Shown piece after piece: positions 7,156 to 16,706 of a stretch of DNA of 64,000 bases. The DNA is from Sphingomonas sp. DG1-23 (GTDB lineage Bacteria > Pseudomonadota > Alphaproteobacteria > Sphingomonadales > Sphingomonadaceae), in contig NZ_JAVAMA010000003.1 in NCBI RefSeq assembly GCF_030730875.1, positions 62,001-126,000 of the forward strand, in the 5' to 3' direction. The position numbers were made by a program, and so were the translations under genes. The notes under the pieces were generated by a model. The model did no database searches. It was not told the DNA's origin and was given only the letters and a program-made list of their open reading frames with translations. Every line of letters starts with the position of its first letter. The stretch's first letter is position 1.

Positions 7156-8793
7156 ATGGCCACAATCGCACTGGATCAAGCCCCGACCGCCGACCCGCCG
7201 GGGCGTCCGCGATTCGATCACAAGACCCATCCCTACGCCTGGCTGCTCTTCGCCGGCCTGCTGGTCGGCGGGCTTGCCTATGCCGGGGTGAGCGTGCTCA
7301 CCGATACCCGTGGCGTGGGCGAGGAACTGGCGCTGGGGGTGTTCGCCTTCCTCGTGCTCGCGCTGGTGATCGCGCTCGGCTTCGAGTTCGTGAACGGGTT
7401 CCACGACACCGCCAATGCCGTCGCGACGGTGATCTACACCAATTCGATGCCGGCGCATTTCGCGGTGGTCTGGTCGGGGGTGTTCAACTTTCTCGGGGTG
7501 ATGTTCTCGAGCGGGGCGGTGGCCTATTCGATCATCACCTTGCTGCCGGTCGATCTGATCCTCAACGTGGGCAGCGCGGCCGGATTCGCGATGATCTTCG
7601 CCTTGCTGCTCGCGGCGGTGCTGTGGAACCTCGGGACCTGGTATGTCGGGCTGCCCAACAGCTCGTCGCACACGCTGATCGGATCGGTTCTCGGGGTCGG
7701 CTTCGCCAACCAGCTGATCGCGGCCGGATCGCGCGGCGGCACGGCGGGTGTCGACTGGAGCCAGGCGCAGAAAGTGCTCACCGGATTGTGGATGGCGCCG
7801 CTGATCGGCTTCGGCGCGGCGCTGCTGCTGCTCCTCGTGATGCGCGCCGTGGTGCGCCGCCCCGAATTGTACCGCGCGCCCGAAGGCGACAAGCCGCCGC
7901 CACGCGGCGTGCGCGCGCTGCTGATCTTCACCTGCACCGCAGTGTCGTTCAGCCACGGCTCGAACGACGGCCAGAAGGGCATGGGACTGATCATGCTGAT
8001 CCTGATCGGCTGCGCCCCGACCGCCTATGCGCTCAACCGCACGCTGCCGACCAGCGCCACGCCCGCCTTCGTCCAGACCGCCAATGTCGCGACCGCGGCG
8101 TTCGAAGCGCGCGGCGGCGGGATCGTCCTGACCCCCGGGCAGGCGCGCGCGACGCTCACCGGGGCGCTCCAGCAGCGCAAGGTCGATGCCCGGGCCTATG
8201 CCGCGCTCGGCAGCCTCTCGACCGACCTGACGGCGCGCGTCGCCAGCTATGGCGCGCTGAGCAAGGTGCCCGCCGAGGCGACGTCGAACGTGCGCAACGA
8301 CATGTATCTGGTGCTCGACACCACCAAGCTCGCGACCAAGAAGGCCGAGGGGTTCCAGCCTGCCGAGCTGAAGGCGATCAAGGACTATCAGGGCAATCTC
8401 GAGGCGGGGACGCGGTTCATCCCGCTCTGGGTGAAAGTGGTCGTCGCGATCGCGCTGGGTCTGGGCACGATGATCGGCTGGAAGCGGATCGTGATCACCG
8501 TGGGCGAGCGGATCGGCAAGCAGCACATGACCTATGGCATGGGTGCCGCCGCCGAACTGGTCGCGGCGGCGACGATCCTCAGCGCCGACCGGTTCGGTCT
8601 GCCGGTATCGACCACGCACATATTGTCCTCGGGCGTGGCCGGTGCCTCGGTGGCGAACGGGCAGGGCTTGCAGGGCCGGACGATCGCCCAGCTCGCCGCG
8701 GCGTGGCTGCTGACCCTGCCGGCGGCGATGGCGCTGTCGGGCGGCCTCTATTGGCTGATGCTCACCGTCGTGAAGGCCTATGCCCTCGGCTGA
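7156..8793 (+). CDS. pit: PiT-family inorganic phosphate transporter
   Basis: 545 residues. PiT proteins are low-affinity, metal-phosphate/H+ symporters of the inner membrane. Both duplicated signature halves are visible: GFEFVNGFHDTANAVATVIY near residue 75, with LPNSSSHTLIGS later, and DRFGLPVSTTHILSSGVAG near residue 480. About ten hydrophobic spans are recognisable, and residues about 300-415 form a long polar loop between the halves. The last span ends LMLTVVKAYALG. A Pho-box-like array sits just upstream. It stands alone. Of interest beside the polyphosphate genes further along the window, since Pit supplies the phosphate they store. Confidence 0.95.
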   Translation: MATIALDQAPTADPPGRPRFDHKTHPYAWLLFAGLLVGGLAYAGVSVLTDTRGVGEELALGVFAFLVLALVIALGFEFVNGFHDTANAVATVIYTNSMPAHFAVVWSGVFNFLGVMFSSGAVAYSIITLLPVDLILNVGSAAGFAMIFALLLAAVLWNLGTWYVGLPNSSSHTLIGSVLGVGFANQLIAAGSRGGTAGVDWSQAQKVLTGLWMAPLIGFGAALLLLLVMRAVVRRPELYRAPEGDKPPPRGVRALLIFTCTAVSFSHGSNDGQKGMGLIMLILIGCAPTAYALNRTLPTSATPAFVQTANVATAAFEARGGGIVLTPGQARATLTGALQQRKVDARAYAALGSLSTDLTARVASYGALSKVPAEATSNVRNDMYLVLDTTKLATKKAEGFQPAELKAIKDYQGNLEAGTRFIPLWVKVVVAIALGLGTMIGWKRIVITVGERIGKQHMTYGMGAAAELVAAATILSADRFGLPVSTTHILSSGVAGASVANGQGLQGRTIAQLAAAWLLTLPAAMALSGGLYWLMLTVVKAYALG

Positions 8794-8864
8794 GGTGCTC
8801 GAAGCGAGAGGGTGACGCGATGCGGGCCACATGAAAGTGGCAGCGCGAACAACGGGACCCGCGA

Positions 8865-9050
8865 CTAGACGCCCTGGCAGACCTTCTCGATCGCGCGCGC
8901 GGCGATCTCGAGGCTGAACTTGAAGCCGCCGGCATCGGCGCGCAGGTCGGCGCGGATATGGTCCACCGGATTGTAGAAATGGACCAGCACCCCCGCGGCG
9001 AGCGCGAAGAGGAATGCGAATCCAAGCCTGCGTCCTGTTGACTCGCGCAT
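8865..9050 (-). CDS. Small membrane-anchored protein
   Basis: 61 residues from ATG 9050, chosen because GGGAGG precedes it at ideal spacing; an extended frame to 9119 lacks such a site. The N-terminus MRESTGRR is basic, residues about 9-24 (LGFAFLFALAAGVLVHFY) span the membrane, and the rest is a polar domain ending EIAARAIEKVCQGV. Function unknown. It converges with the phosphate transporter gene. Confidence 0.6.
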   Translation of the reverse strand: MRESTGRRLGFAFLFALAAGVLVHFYNPVDHIRADLRADAGGFKFSLEIAARAIEKVCQGV

Positions 9051-9185
9051 GGCCGACCTCCCTCGTTCCGGTGCTGCGATGGTGCAGGTTCGATACAGAA
9101 GCGAAACTGTCGGGCTCATGAACGGTGCGGGTTTCGATTTGCGGACGCCGCGCTTTTGGCTCTAGGTGGCCGGGAGGGAGAGACC

Positions 9186-10457
9186 ATGGCCGCCGCACCG
9201 ATCGCATCGCACCGCCGGATCCTGTTCGCGAGCCTAGTGGGCACTTCGGTCGAATTCTACGATTTCTACATCTACGCGACTGCCGCCGCGCTCGTATTCC
9301 CGGCATTGTTCTTTCCCGCCACCGATCCGGGGCTCGCGCAGCTCGCTTCCTATGCCAGCTTCAGCGTCGCCTTTTTCGCCCGGCCGCTGGGCGGGCTGGT
9401 GTTCGGACATTTCGGCGACCGGATGGGGCGCAAATCGACACTCGTCGCATCGCTGATGCTGATGGGCATCTCGACCGTGCTGATCGCCTTCCTGCCGACA
9501 TACGCCATGATCGGATGGGTGGCGCCGGCCCTGCTGTGTCTGCTCCGCTTTGGACAGGGGCTCGGGCTGGGCGGCGAATGGGGCGGGGCGAGCCTGCTCG
9601 CGGTGGAGAATGCGCCGCGGGGCTGGGCCAATCGCTATGGCGCGTTCCCGCCGCTCGGCGCGCCCGTGGGGTTCATCTTCGCCAATGGCTTTTTCCTGAT
9701 CCTCGGCGGGCTGCTCAGCGACGACCAGTTCCGCGAATGGGGCTGGCGATTGCCTTTCCTCGCCAGCGCCGCATTGGTCGCGCTCGGGCTTTGGGTGCGC
9801 GTCCGGCTGACCGAGACCCCGGCTTTCGTCGCGGCGCAGCATGCCGCGCCGCCGCCGCGCATTCCGGTCGGCGAATTGTTCCGCGACCATTGGCTGCCGA
9901 CGCTGGCGGGGACGGTGGGCACGGTCGCCTGCTTCGCCTTGTTCTACATCTCGACGGTGTTCATCATCGGCTATGCGACCAAGGGGCTCGGCTATGACCG
10001 CGAGACCTTCCTCGCAGTCGAGCTCGTCGCGATCCTGTTCATGGCGGCGGGGATCTGGATCGCCTCGAGCTTCGCCGATCGCAGCAATGCCACCCGGGTG
10101 CTGGCGATCGGTTGCGTGGCGACGGTGGCGGCGGGGCTGACGATCGGATTGTTCGTCACCGCAGGGGCGCTGGCGAGCGTGTTCGCGTGGCTCGCGCTGG
10201 GGCTGTTCGTGATGGGCTTCGTCTACGGGCCGCTGGGCGGCTGGCTGCCGAGCCTGTTCCCCGCACGGGTGCGCTATACCGGGGTGTCGGTGACCTTCAA
10301 TCTGGGCGGGATCATTGGCGGCGGCCTGACTCCGCTGATCGCCGCCGCGTTGGTCGAAAAAGGCGGGCTGGTGCTGGTTGGCTATTATCTCGCCGGGGCG
10401 GCGGTGCTGAGCCTGGTCGGGCTGGCGCTGGTGGGACGGAAAGCACACACAGCGTGA
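9186..10457 (+). CDS. MFS transporter of the metabolite:H+ symporter (MHS) family
   Basis: 423 residues from ATG 9186 behind GGGAGGGAGA. Twelve hydrophobic spans are visible. Family signatures include GTSVEFYDFYIY at the first span, GHFGDRMGRKSTL (the MFS loop 2-3 motif) and RFGQGLGLGGEWGGASLL at span 4-5. MHS members import organic acids or osmolytes such as shikimate, citrate, alpha-ketoglutarate or proline-betaine; the substrate cannot be told from sequence. It ends in a palindromic repeat that may terminate transcription. Confidence 0.9.
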   Translation: MAAAPIASHRRILFASLVGTSVEFYDFYIYATAAALVFPALFFPATDPGLAQLASYASFSVAFFARPLGGLVFGHFGDRMGRKSTLVASLMLMGISTVLIAFLPTYAMIGWVAPALLCLLRFGQGLGLGGEWGGASLLAVENAPRGWANRYGAFPPLGAPVGFIFANGFFLILGGLLSDDQFREWGWRLPFLASAALVALGLWVRVRLTETPAFVAAQHAAPPPRIPVGELFRDHWLPTLAGTVGTVACFALFYISTVFIIGYATKGLGYDRETFLAVELVAILFMAAGIWIASSFADRSNATRVLAIGCVATVAAGLTIGLFVTAGALASVFAWLALGLFVMGFVYGPLGGWLPSLFPARVRYTGVSVTFNLGGIIGGGLTPLIAAALVEKGGLVLVGYYLAGAAVLSLVGLALVGRKAHTA

Positions 10458-10458
10458 C

Positions 10459-10564
10459 CGTCACCCCGGACTTATTCCGGGGTCCACGCATCCGCCCGCG
10501 AGAACCTCGCTCCTCCTGCTCGCCTCGCCGCCCGGTGGACCCCGGCACTTCGGCCGGGGTGACG
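10459..10564. repeat. Palindromic intergenic repeat, CACCCCGG family
   Basis: Two hairpins, ACCCCGGA/TCCGGGGT (10463-10483) and ACCCCGGC/GCCGGGGT (10539-10560), sit in an outer inverted repeat (CGTCACCCCGG against CCGGGGTGACG). It lies between the convergent transporter and rsmD genes and could terminate both. Relatives are at 62694-62773, 41733-41760 and, degenerate, near 17258-17290. Confidence 0.75.
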
Positions 10565-10577
10565 AGGGAGGTGCAGG

Positions 10578-11117
10578 TCAGACCTTGCGCAGCAAGGTGA
10601 TCCGGGCTTTGCCGTGGACGCGGCTGGTGTCGATTTCGAAGCCGGCAAGGTTGATTTCCTCGGCCTTCGCGGTCTCGATGCTGATCCACGTCGCGGGGCC
10701 GACCCAGCCGAGGCGGCCGAGCTTGTCGAGCGCGACCACGCCCGCGCCGGTGGCGTAAGGCGGATCCATCAGGATCAGGTCGAGCGGCTTGACCGCGGGG
10801 CCCAGCGCCAGCGCCGAGGTGGCGCGGACCTCGGCGCCCCTGGCGCCCAGCCTGGCGATGTTGGCCTTGAGCGCATCGAGCGCGGCCTGATCCTGCTCGA
10901 CGAACAGGCACGAGACGGCGCCGCGCGACAGCGCCTCGATCCCCAGCGCGCCCGAGCCGGCGAACAGATCGGCGACCGCCAGCCCTTCGAAGCTGCCGAG
11001 GCGGCTGGCGAGCATCGAGAACAAGGCCTCGCGCGTGCGATCGGCAGTGGGGCGGGTGGCGTCGCCCTTCGGCGCGACCAAAGGGCGTCCGCGCCATTCG
11101 CCGGCGATGACTCGCAT
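10578..11117 (-). CDS. rsmD: 16S rRNA (guanine(966)-N(2))-methyltransferase RsmD
   Basis: 179 residues, the normal length. RsmD uses S-adenosylmethionine to methylate G966 of 16S rRNA in the assembled 30S subunit. It begins MRVIAGEWRGRPL, then RPTADRTREALFSML, the SAM-binding ADLFAGSGALGIEALSRGA, and the catalytic DPPY of N2-guanine/N6-adenine methyltransferases (LILMDPPYATG). The start overlaps the stop of the upstream pseudouridine synthase by one base (TAATG), so the two RNA-modification genes are coupled. Confidence 0.95.
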   Translation of the reverse strand: MRVIAGEWRGRPLVAPKGDATRPTADRTREALFSMLASRLGSFEGLAVADLFAGSGALGIEALSRGAVSCLFVEQDQAALDALKANIARLGARGAEVRATSALALGPAVKPLDLILMDPPYATGAGVVALDKLGRLGWVGPATWISIETAKAEEINLAGFEIDTSRVHGKARITLLRKV

Positions 11118-12424
11118 TACTTGCGCGTCCGTGGCGGGCGGGCGGGACGCGCGGGCTTGCCGCGACCGCCGGCCGGGCCCTTGGTGGGGCGCGGGTTGCG
11201 CGGCCGCTCGACGATGTCGCCGGGGCGGGGATCCTGCTGGTCGCGATGCGCCTTGGCACGGGCGGCACGCGCGGGCTTGCCGATCGATGTCGCCTCCTCG
11301 CGCGGCGGACGCCCGGACCGCGGCGCGGGGGTTCCACGCGGGCCGAAGCGGGCATCCTTCGCGGGCGCGCGGGTGTCGTCGCGCGCGGGACGTTCGTTGC
11401 GGCCGGGCGCTTTCGTACCGGGCTTGAACCGGGAGTCGCTGGCGGCCGGGCGACCTTCGCCGCGAACGGGGCGTTCGTTGCGGCTGGAAGGGCGATGCTC
11501 CTCGCGGGCGGGAGGCGTGGCGCGCGCGGTGAAGCGCGGACCGGCGGGTTCTACAGGCGTGGGTTTGGGCGGGGCGCGGCGAAGGCGGCGATCGGGCTCG
11601 ACCACCGGCTGCGGCCTCGGCGCCGGCTCGGCGACGCGGGCGCGGACCGCGAATTGCAAATTGGACGCGGCCTTGCCGCCGCCGGGCTTCGCCAGCACGG
11701 TGCGGAAGGTGAGCAGATCGTTCTGACGGATCTCGTCGACATCACCGGGGGGCAAATCGCCGAGCCAGAACGGGCCGTAGCGGGTGCGGATCAGCCGGTT
11801 CACCTCGAGCCCGAGATATTCGAGCACGCGGCGGACCTCGCGATTCTTGCCCTCGGTCAAGGTCATCTCGATCCACACGTTCGCGCCGGTGCGGCGTTCG
11901 ATATTGGCGTTGATCGGACCGTAGCGCACGCCTTCGATCTCGACCCCGAGCATCAGCGCCTCGAGCTGGGGCTGGCTGATCTGGCCATAAGCGCGGGCGC
12001 GATAGCTGCGCTCGACCCCGGTGGCGGGAAGCTCGAGCGCGCGCTTGAGCTCGCCGTCGGTGGTGAGAAGGAGGAGCCCCTCGGTGTTCAGATCGAGCCG
12101 GCCGACCGGCATCACCCGGGGCAGACCCCCGGGCAGGCGATCATAGATCGTCGGCCGGCCCGCCGGATCGTGCTCGGTGGTGAGCAGGCCGGCGGGCTTG
12201 TGATAGCGGAACAGCCGTGCCGGCGCGGGGGCGGCGACGGGATTGCCGTCGACCGTCACGCCGTGAAGCGAGGTCAGCAGGGTCGCAGGGGTATCGAGGA
12301 CGATTCCGTCGAGCGCGATGCGCCCTTCGGCGATCATCCGTTCGACCTCGCGGCGCGACGCGATTCCGGCACGGGCCAGCAGCTTCGCGATGCGCTGGGT
12401 TTCGGGGGGCTTGGATGGGGACAC
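11117..12424 (-). CDS. RluB/RsuA-type rRNA pseudouridine synthase with a long basic tail
   Basis: 435 residues from GTG 12424. An S4 RNA-binding domain (about 10-60: RIAKLLARAGIASRREVERM) precedes the catalytic domain with GRLDLNTEGLLLLT, which holds the catalytic aspartate, and NREVRRVLEYLGLEVNRLIR. The enzyme isomerises a uridine in 23S or 16S rRNA; RluB (23S U2605) is the usual assignment for this architecture. Residues about 265-435 are an Arg/Pro/Gly-rich disordered tail with repeats of RNERP, FKPG/FGPRG and RPxR, likely to bind RNA. Coupled to rsmD. Confidence 0.9.
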   Translation of the reverse strand: MSPSKPPETQRIAKLLARAGIASRREVERMIAEGRIALDGIVLDTPATLLTSLHGVTVDGNPVAAPAPARLFRYHKPAGLLTTEHDPAGRPTIYDRLPGGLPRVMPVGRLDLNTEGLLLLTTDGELKRALELPATGVERSYRARAYGQISQPQLEALMLGVEIEGVRYGPINANIERRTGANVWIEMTLTEGKNREVRRVLEYLGLEVNRLIRTRYGPFWLGDLPPGDVDEIRQNDLLTFRTVLAKPGGGKAASNLQFAVRARVAEPAPRPQPVVEPDRRLRRAPPKPTPVEPAGPRFTARATPPAREEHRPSSRNERPVRGEGRPAASDSRFKPGTKAPGRNERPARDDTRAPAKDARFGPRGTPAPRSGRPPREEATSIGKPARAARAKAHRDQQDPRPGDIVERPRNPRPTKGPAGGRGKPARPARPPRTRK

Positions 12425-12541
12425 CGCGGCGATATAGCGATTATGATCGCCTCGGCAAAAATTATTGCGGCGCCGGGAAGATTCCGGGCGTTAGGAGCGG
12501 CTTGCGGGGCATGGGGCCACGCCGCGAGAGAAAGCGGTGCG

Positions 12542-12973
12542 ATGTTGTTCGCGAAGAAGAAGCGGCTGATCGAGCGGGTGCTGCTGGTCGAGGACGAGCC
12601 GCTGGTCGCCTTCGATACCGAGCATTTCCTCGGCAGCGAGGGGTTCGCGGTGGTGGCGACGATCGATTCGGTCGCCGATGCGCTGCAGGTGATCGCGGGC
12701 GACACGGCGATCGATCTGGTCCTGGTCGACGTGGACCTTGCCGACGGCAGCGGCGTGGAAGTGGCGCGGGGGGCGCGTGCGCGCGGCGTGCAGGTGCTGT
12801 TCGTGACCGGGAACTGCCCGGGCGAGGCGCGCAAGCTGGCGGCGGGTTGCCTCGCCAAGCCCTATCCGCAGCGCGACCTGCTGGCGGCCATCGAGGGGAT
12901 CGAGGCAGTGATGCGCGGCCGCAAGCCGGGGAAACTTCCCGGCAGCTTCAGCCTGTTCCTCGACGCGGTCTGA
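12542..12973 (+). CDS. Single-domain response regulator
   Basis: 143 residues from ATG 12542. A basic N-terminus (MLFAKKKRLIE) leads to a receiver domain: acidic pair in VLLVEDEPLVAF, phospho-acceptor Asp in LVLVDVDLADG, Thr in VLFVTGN, Lys in CLAKPYP. A short C-terminal tail (about 25 residues, PGKLPGSFSLFLDAV) carries no output domain, so it probably acts through protein contact. No histidine kinase is adjacent. It diverges from the pseudouridine synthase gene. Confidence 0.85.
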   Translation: MLFAKKKRLIERVLLVEDEPLVAFDTEHFLGSEGFAVVATIDSVADALQVIAGDTAIDLVLVDVDLADGSGVEVARGARARGVQVLFVTGNCPGEARKLAAGCLAKPYPQRDLLAAIEGIEAVMRGRKPGKLPGSFSLFLDAV

Positions 12974-12982
12974 AGCGGCCGG

Positions 12983-13120
12983 TCAGAAGCTCAGGACGCA
13001 GGCGGCGTAGATCGCGCCCCAGAGAAGGACCGAGCCGGCCATGGCGATCAGGATGCCGGCGGCGGGCGGCAAGCGGCGGTCATCACGGACCACGCGATCG
13101 GGGATGGGCGTGTGGAGCAT
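12983..13120 (-). CDS. Very small membrane protein A
   Basis: 45 residues from ATG 13120. A short polar N-terminus with VVRDDRRLPPAAG leads into one hydrophobic span (ILIAMAGSVLLWGAIYAACV) and ends LSF. There is no clear ribosome site, so the start and even expression are uncertain. It converges with the response regulator and lies just downstream of another tiny membrane protein gene of similar build. Confidence 0.45.
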   Translation of the reverse strand: MLHTPIPDRVVRDDRRLPPAAGILIAMAGSVLLWGAIYAACVLSF

Positions 13121-13190
13121 GGCGAGACGAATATCCGATGCCGCGGCGGGGAGAGAGTCGGAGATTTCCCGGCGCGGGTTGTTCCGGAGG

Positions 13191-13325
13191 TCAATGGACG
13201 AACAACGCGACCAGGACGGTGAGCCACGACAGCAAGGACAGCGACACCGCGATGCGAGCGGCGGTATCGGCCGTGGACGGGTCGGTGTGCGGCGCGAAGG
13301 CGCGGCTGGCGGCGACTGCGGACAT
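13191..13325 (-). CDS. Very small membrane protein B
   Basis: 44 residues from ATG 13325, with CAGGA about eight bases upstream. The sequence starts MSAVAASRAFAPHTDPSTAD and ends in a single hydrophobic span (IAVSLSLLSWLTVLVALFV) plus a final His. Codon composition matches its neighbours. It looks like a tail-anchored small protein. Function unknown. Together with the next small gene it forms a pair in the same direction. Confidence 0.45.
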   Translation of the reverse strand: MSAVAASRAFAPHTDPSTADTAARIAVSLSLLSWLTVLVALFVH

Positions 13326-13386
13326 CTCAAATCCTGAAAGGGGCTCGGACTCATTATAGGCCGGTCGGCACCCGCGCGCGGCGCGC

Positions 13387-14526
13387 TCAGGAGTCTTGCG
13401 TAGGTTTCAGCCGCGTCTCGATCGCGTCGTGGAACTGGCGGATGCCGTGCTCGAGCGTGCCCAAAGTGAGCCGATCGAGCGCGCCCGAGGCAAGCCCCTG
13501 TTGACCGAGCTCGCAGGCGCGGAAGTCTTCGGCGGCAAACACGCCGCCGTCGAGCAATTCCCAGCTCTTCTCCCAATGCGCCAGCGCCTTTTCGGTCGCC
13601 GGCGCCTCGGGGATCAGCATGAAATCCTCGACCAGCACGCGATCGGGCGCCTGCGGCATCAGCACCATCAGGTTGATGTAATCGGGGCTGACCACGAGCA
13701 CCGCGCCGGGGAACATCTGATAGGTGTAGGTGATCGCGCCGCGCAGCACGGCCCAGTCGCTCGACGCGAGCGCGGCGAGCGCGGCCTCGCGCCCCACGGC
13801 CGAGCGCTGGTGCGGGCCGATGGCGTCGGCGGTCGACACGCCGTCCCGAAAGAAGGGGGCAATCGTGCCGGCGTGAAGGCGCTGGATGTGATAGCCTTCG
13901 AGAAAGGCATCCATGATCAGCTTCCAATTGGCGCGAACGTCGTGGGTGCGGCGGCGAAAGAGATGCTGGTCGGCGAGATCGAACGCCTCGAAATCGCGCG
14001 CCAGCGTCCCGGCCTCGGCGAAATCGGCGGATTCGTCGAAGGCGAACCAGATCAGCCCGCCGGCCTCGAATGTCGGCAGGCGCCGGAGGCCGTGCGCCGC
14101 CTTGTCGAGACCCGGAAAGCTATCGGCGCGGGGCAGCCCGACAAGGCTGCCGTCGAGCGCGTAGCTCCATGCATGATAGGGGCAGACCAGCCGCGGCGAC
14201 TGCACCGCCGCGCAGCCCTCGACCAGCCGGGTGCCGCGGTGGCGGCAGACGTTGAGGAAGACATGCGCCGCGCCGTGCCGGTCGCGGGTGATCAGCAGCG
14301 GCTTGCCGAAGCCGTCGTGCGGCACCGCCATGTTGGGCGCGGGCAGCAGTGCCGAGGGGGCGATGACCAGCGGCGCGCGGGCGAAGATACGGGCCTGCTC
14401 GGCGGCGAAGCGGTCTGCGCTGGTATAGACGTCGGCCTCGACATAGGCGATCGCGCCTTCGCCGCGTTGCCCGCCGTGGGCGAGCTGGGCCGCCAGCGCG
14501 AGCTGGCCGTGGGTCGGCGCGTTCAT
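13387..14526 (-). CDS. Rieske-type aromatic ring-hydroxylating oxygenase, alpha subunit-like
   Basis: 379 residues from ATG 14526, behind GGAGAGGAAGG; the frame remains open for 2 kb upstream but that part is antisense to other genes. The Rieske [2Fe-2S] ligands are C94-x-H96 and C115-x2-H118 (CRHRG, CPYHAW). The mononuclear iron site is seen in [19 protein letters not shown] (H213, H218, with a downstream Asp expected). The family includes benzoate-type dioxygenases and carnitine/glycine-betaine monooxygenases. No reductase or beta subunit is adjacent, so substrate and partners are unknown. Divergent from the AmpG-like permease. Confidence 0.9.
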   Translation of the reverse strand: MNAPTHGQLALAAQLAHGGQRGEGAIAYVEADVYTSADRFAAEQARIFARAPLVIAPSALLPAPNMAVPHDGFGKPLLITRDRHGAAHVFLNVCRHRGTRLVEGCAAVQSPRLVCPYHAWSYALDGSLVGLPRADSFPGLDKAAHGLRRLPTFEAGGLIWFAFDESADFAEAGTLARDFEAFDLADQHLFRRRTHDVRANWKLIMDAFLEGYHIQRLHAGTIAPFFRDGVSTADAIGPHQRSAVGREAALAALASSDWAVLRGAITYTYQMFPGAVLVVSPDYINLMVLMPQAPDRVLVEDFMLIPEAPATEKALAHWEKSWELLDGGVFAAEDFRACELGQQGLASGALDRLTLGTLEHGIRQFHDAIETRLKPTQDS

Positions 14527-14583
14527 CCTTCCTCTCCGCAACTTTTCGGCTAGTGTCGCGCGGAAGGCGAGAGGGAGCAAGGG

Positions 14584-15948
14584 ATGGCGGACGGGGCGAC
14601 ACTGGAACAGGGCACGCGCGGCGGATTCGTCGCGACCATGGCGCCCTATTTCCGCCCGCGGCCGATCGCGGCCTTGCTGCTCGGCATCTCGAGCGGGTTT
14701 CCGCTGGCGCTGCTGCTCGGCACGATGACGTTCTGGCTCGCCAAGGTGGGCATCGACAAGAAGACGATCGGCTTCGCGATCGGACTGACCACGCCCTATA
14801 CGCTCAAATTTCTGTGGGCGCCCCTGGTCGACCGGCTCAAGCTGCCGTTGCTCACCGGCCTGTTCGGACAGAGACGGGCATGGCTGTTCTTCGTCCAGGC
14901 ATTGCTGTTCGGATCGGTGTGGATGCTCGGCGCGAGCCGGCCCGAGCTGCATCTCGGCGTGTTCGCCTTCTGGGCGATCGCGACGGCCTTTCTCGGCGCG
15001 ACGCAGGACATCATCATCGACGCTTACCGCATCGAGATATTGGCCGAGGACGAACTCGCCCACGGCACCGCCAACAACCAGTTCGGCTACCGGCTCGGCG
15101 CCTTCGCCGCGGGCGTCGGCACCATCGCGATGGCCTCTCCCGAAGGGCTCGGGCTGGGCTGGGGCCAGGCCTATGGGCTGACCGGGCTGTGCATCCTGCC
15201 GGGGCTGCTCGCGGCGCTCTGGGCAGGCCCGGGACTGCACGATCGCGTGCTCGGCGCGGAAGCCCGCCAATCGATCGGCCAATGGCTCCAGTCGACGCTG
15301 ATCGGACCGTTCAGCGAGTTCCTGATGCGGCGCGGCGCAGTGCTGATCCTGCTGTTCGTGCTGGTCTACAAGCTCGGCGACGCGATGGGCCAGGCGATGC
15401 TCAATCCGATGATCGTCGAACTCGGCTTCAGCGACACCGAATTCATCGCGATCAACAAGGTGATCGGCTTCTGGGGGCTGATCCTGGGCACCGCGCTGTC
15501 GGCGCCGTTGCTCGCCTGGCTCGGAATGGGCCGCGCGCTGTTCGTATCGGGGGTGCTGATGATGGTCAGCAATCTGACCTTCGCGATCCTCGCCTCGCAG
15601 GGGCATTCGACGTTGTGGCTGACGATCGCCGTCGCCACCGAGCAAGTGACCAGCGGGCTCGGGCTGACGATCTTCGTGACCTATCTCTCGGGCCTGTCGA
15701 GCCTCGCTTACACCGCGACCCAGTTCGCCTTGCTCTCGTCGCTCGCCGGCGTCGGGCGGACATGGCTGTCGAGCCCTGCGGGGATCATCGCCGAGCAGCT
15801 CGGCTGGGTCGGCTTCTGGGTGATGACCACGGTGGTCGCGCTGCCGGGGATGCTGCTGCTGTGGATCCTGTGGCGCAAGGGCTTCGTGGTCGAAAGCGTG
15901 CGCAAGGCACGCGCCGGCGCCGAGGCTGCGGACGCGAAGCCAGTCTGA
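14584..15948 (+). CDS. AmpG-like MFS permease
   Basis: 454 residues, about 12-14 membrane spans. It shares the hallmarks of AmpG and related permeases: [32 protein letters not shown] and [15 protein letters not shown]. AmpG imports anhydro-muropeptides from the periplasm for cell-wall recycling and beta-lactamase signalling. The same family contains transporters of other substrates, so muropeptide transport is likely but not proven. The stop overlaps the start of the next gene (TGATG). Confidence 0.85.
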   Translation: MADGATLEQGTRGGFVATMAPYFRPRPIAALLLGISSGFPLALLLGTMTFWLAKVGIDKKTIGFAIGLTTPYTLKFLWAPLVDRLKLPLLTGLFGQRRAWLFFVQALLFGSVWMLGASRPELHLGVFAFWAIATAFLGATQDIIIDAYRIEILAEDELAHGTANNQFGYRLGAFAAGVGTIAMASPEGLGLGWGQAYGLTGLCILPGLLAALWAGPGLHDRVLGAEARQSIGQWLQSTLIGPFSEFLMRRGAVLILLFVLVYKLGDAMGQAMLNPMIVELGFSDTEFIAINKVIGFWGLILGTALSAPLLAWLGMGRALFVSGVLMMVSNLTFAILASQGHSTLWLTIAVATEQVTSGLGLTIFVTYLSGLSSLAYTATQFALLSSLAGVGRTWLSSPAGIIAEQLGWVGFWVMTTVVALPGMLLLWILWRKGFVVESVRKARAGAEAADAKPV

Positions 15949-16706
15949 TGCCGTTCCTTGTCGTGATCGGGCTGCAGGTGCTCTGCATCGTCCATCTGAT
16001 GCGCACCGGCCGCAATCCGTTGTGGCTGACCGCGTTGATCTTCCTGCCGGTGGTGAGCGCGATCGCCTATCTGATCGTCGAGGTGCTGCCGGGGATGGGC
16101 AGCAACAGGCACGTGCGGACCGCGCGGGCCAAGGCGATCGACACGATCGATCCCGAACGCGCGCTGCGTGCGGCGCGCGATGCACTCGGCCTCGCCGATA
16201 CCGCGGCCAACCGGCTCGGCGTCGCCGATGCGCTGGCCGCGCTCGGGCGGCACGCCGAGGCCGTCCCGCTCTACCGCGAGAGCATCGCGATGACGCCCGG
16301 CGAACCCGATATCCGCAGCCAGAACAAGCTCGCGCTGTCGCTGTTCGAGACCGGGCAGGCGGCCGAGGCGCTGATGCTGCTCGACGCGAGCCCGGCGCCG
16401 GCGGGACAGAGCGAACGCGACCGGCAGACATTGCTCCGCGCACGGGTGCTCGATCATCGCGGAAGCAAGCAGGAAGCGCTCGACCTCTATGCCGATCTGA
16501 TCACGCGGATGCCCGGCGAGGAGGCGCGCTGCCGCTATGCCGCTTTGCTGATCGAACAGGGCTGGGAGCGCAAGGCGCTGGGCGTGCTCGAGGAAGTCGA
16601 GGGACGGATGAAGCGGCTGAGCCGGCATCAGCGCGCCATGGATGCCGGCATGTATCGCTGGGCGACCGAAGCGCTTGCCGGGTTGCGGGCGAAGGGAGTG
16701 GCATGA
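15948..16706 (+). CDS. Membrane-anchored TPR protein
   Basis: 252 residues from ATG 15948, overlapping the permease stop by one base. Residues 1-45 contain two hydrophobic segments ([15 protein letters not shown] and [20 protein letters not shown]). About 60-250 are tetratricopeptide-type helical repeats ([75 protein letters not shown]). TPR domains mediate protein contacts, so this may scaffold a membrane complex. It resembles the so-called PLDc-N plus TPR proteins of sphingomonads. Confidence 0.8.
   Translation: MPFLVVIGLQVLCIVHLMRTGRNPLWLTALIFLPVVSAIAYLIVEVLPGMGSNRHVRTARAKAIDTIDPERALRAARDALGLADTAANRLGVADALAALGRHAEAVPLYRESIAMTPGEPDIRSQNKLALSLFETGQAAEALMLLDASPAPAGQSERDRQTLLRARVLDHRGSKQEALDLYADLITRMPGEEARCRYAALLIEQGWERKALGVLEEVEGRMKRLSRHQRAMDAGMYRWATEALAGLRAKGVA

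Noticed and set aside
6892..9306. A leftward open frame of 804 codons opposite the PiT transporter
   Set aside because: The rightward PiT reading has transporter signatures and membrane spans; the leftward one is His/Arg/Gln-rich shadow. The small gene 8865-9050 in another frame is preferred there.
14527..16443. N-terminal extension of the Rieske oxygenase by more than 600 codons
   Set aside because: The extra part lies opposite the AmpG-like permease and TPR genes and is Arg/Pro-rich; a strong ribosome site marks ATG 14526.
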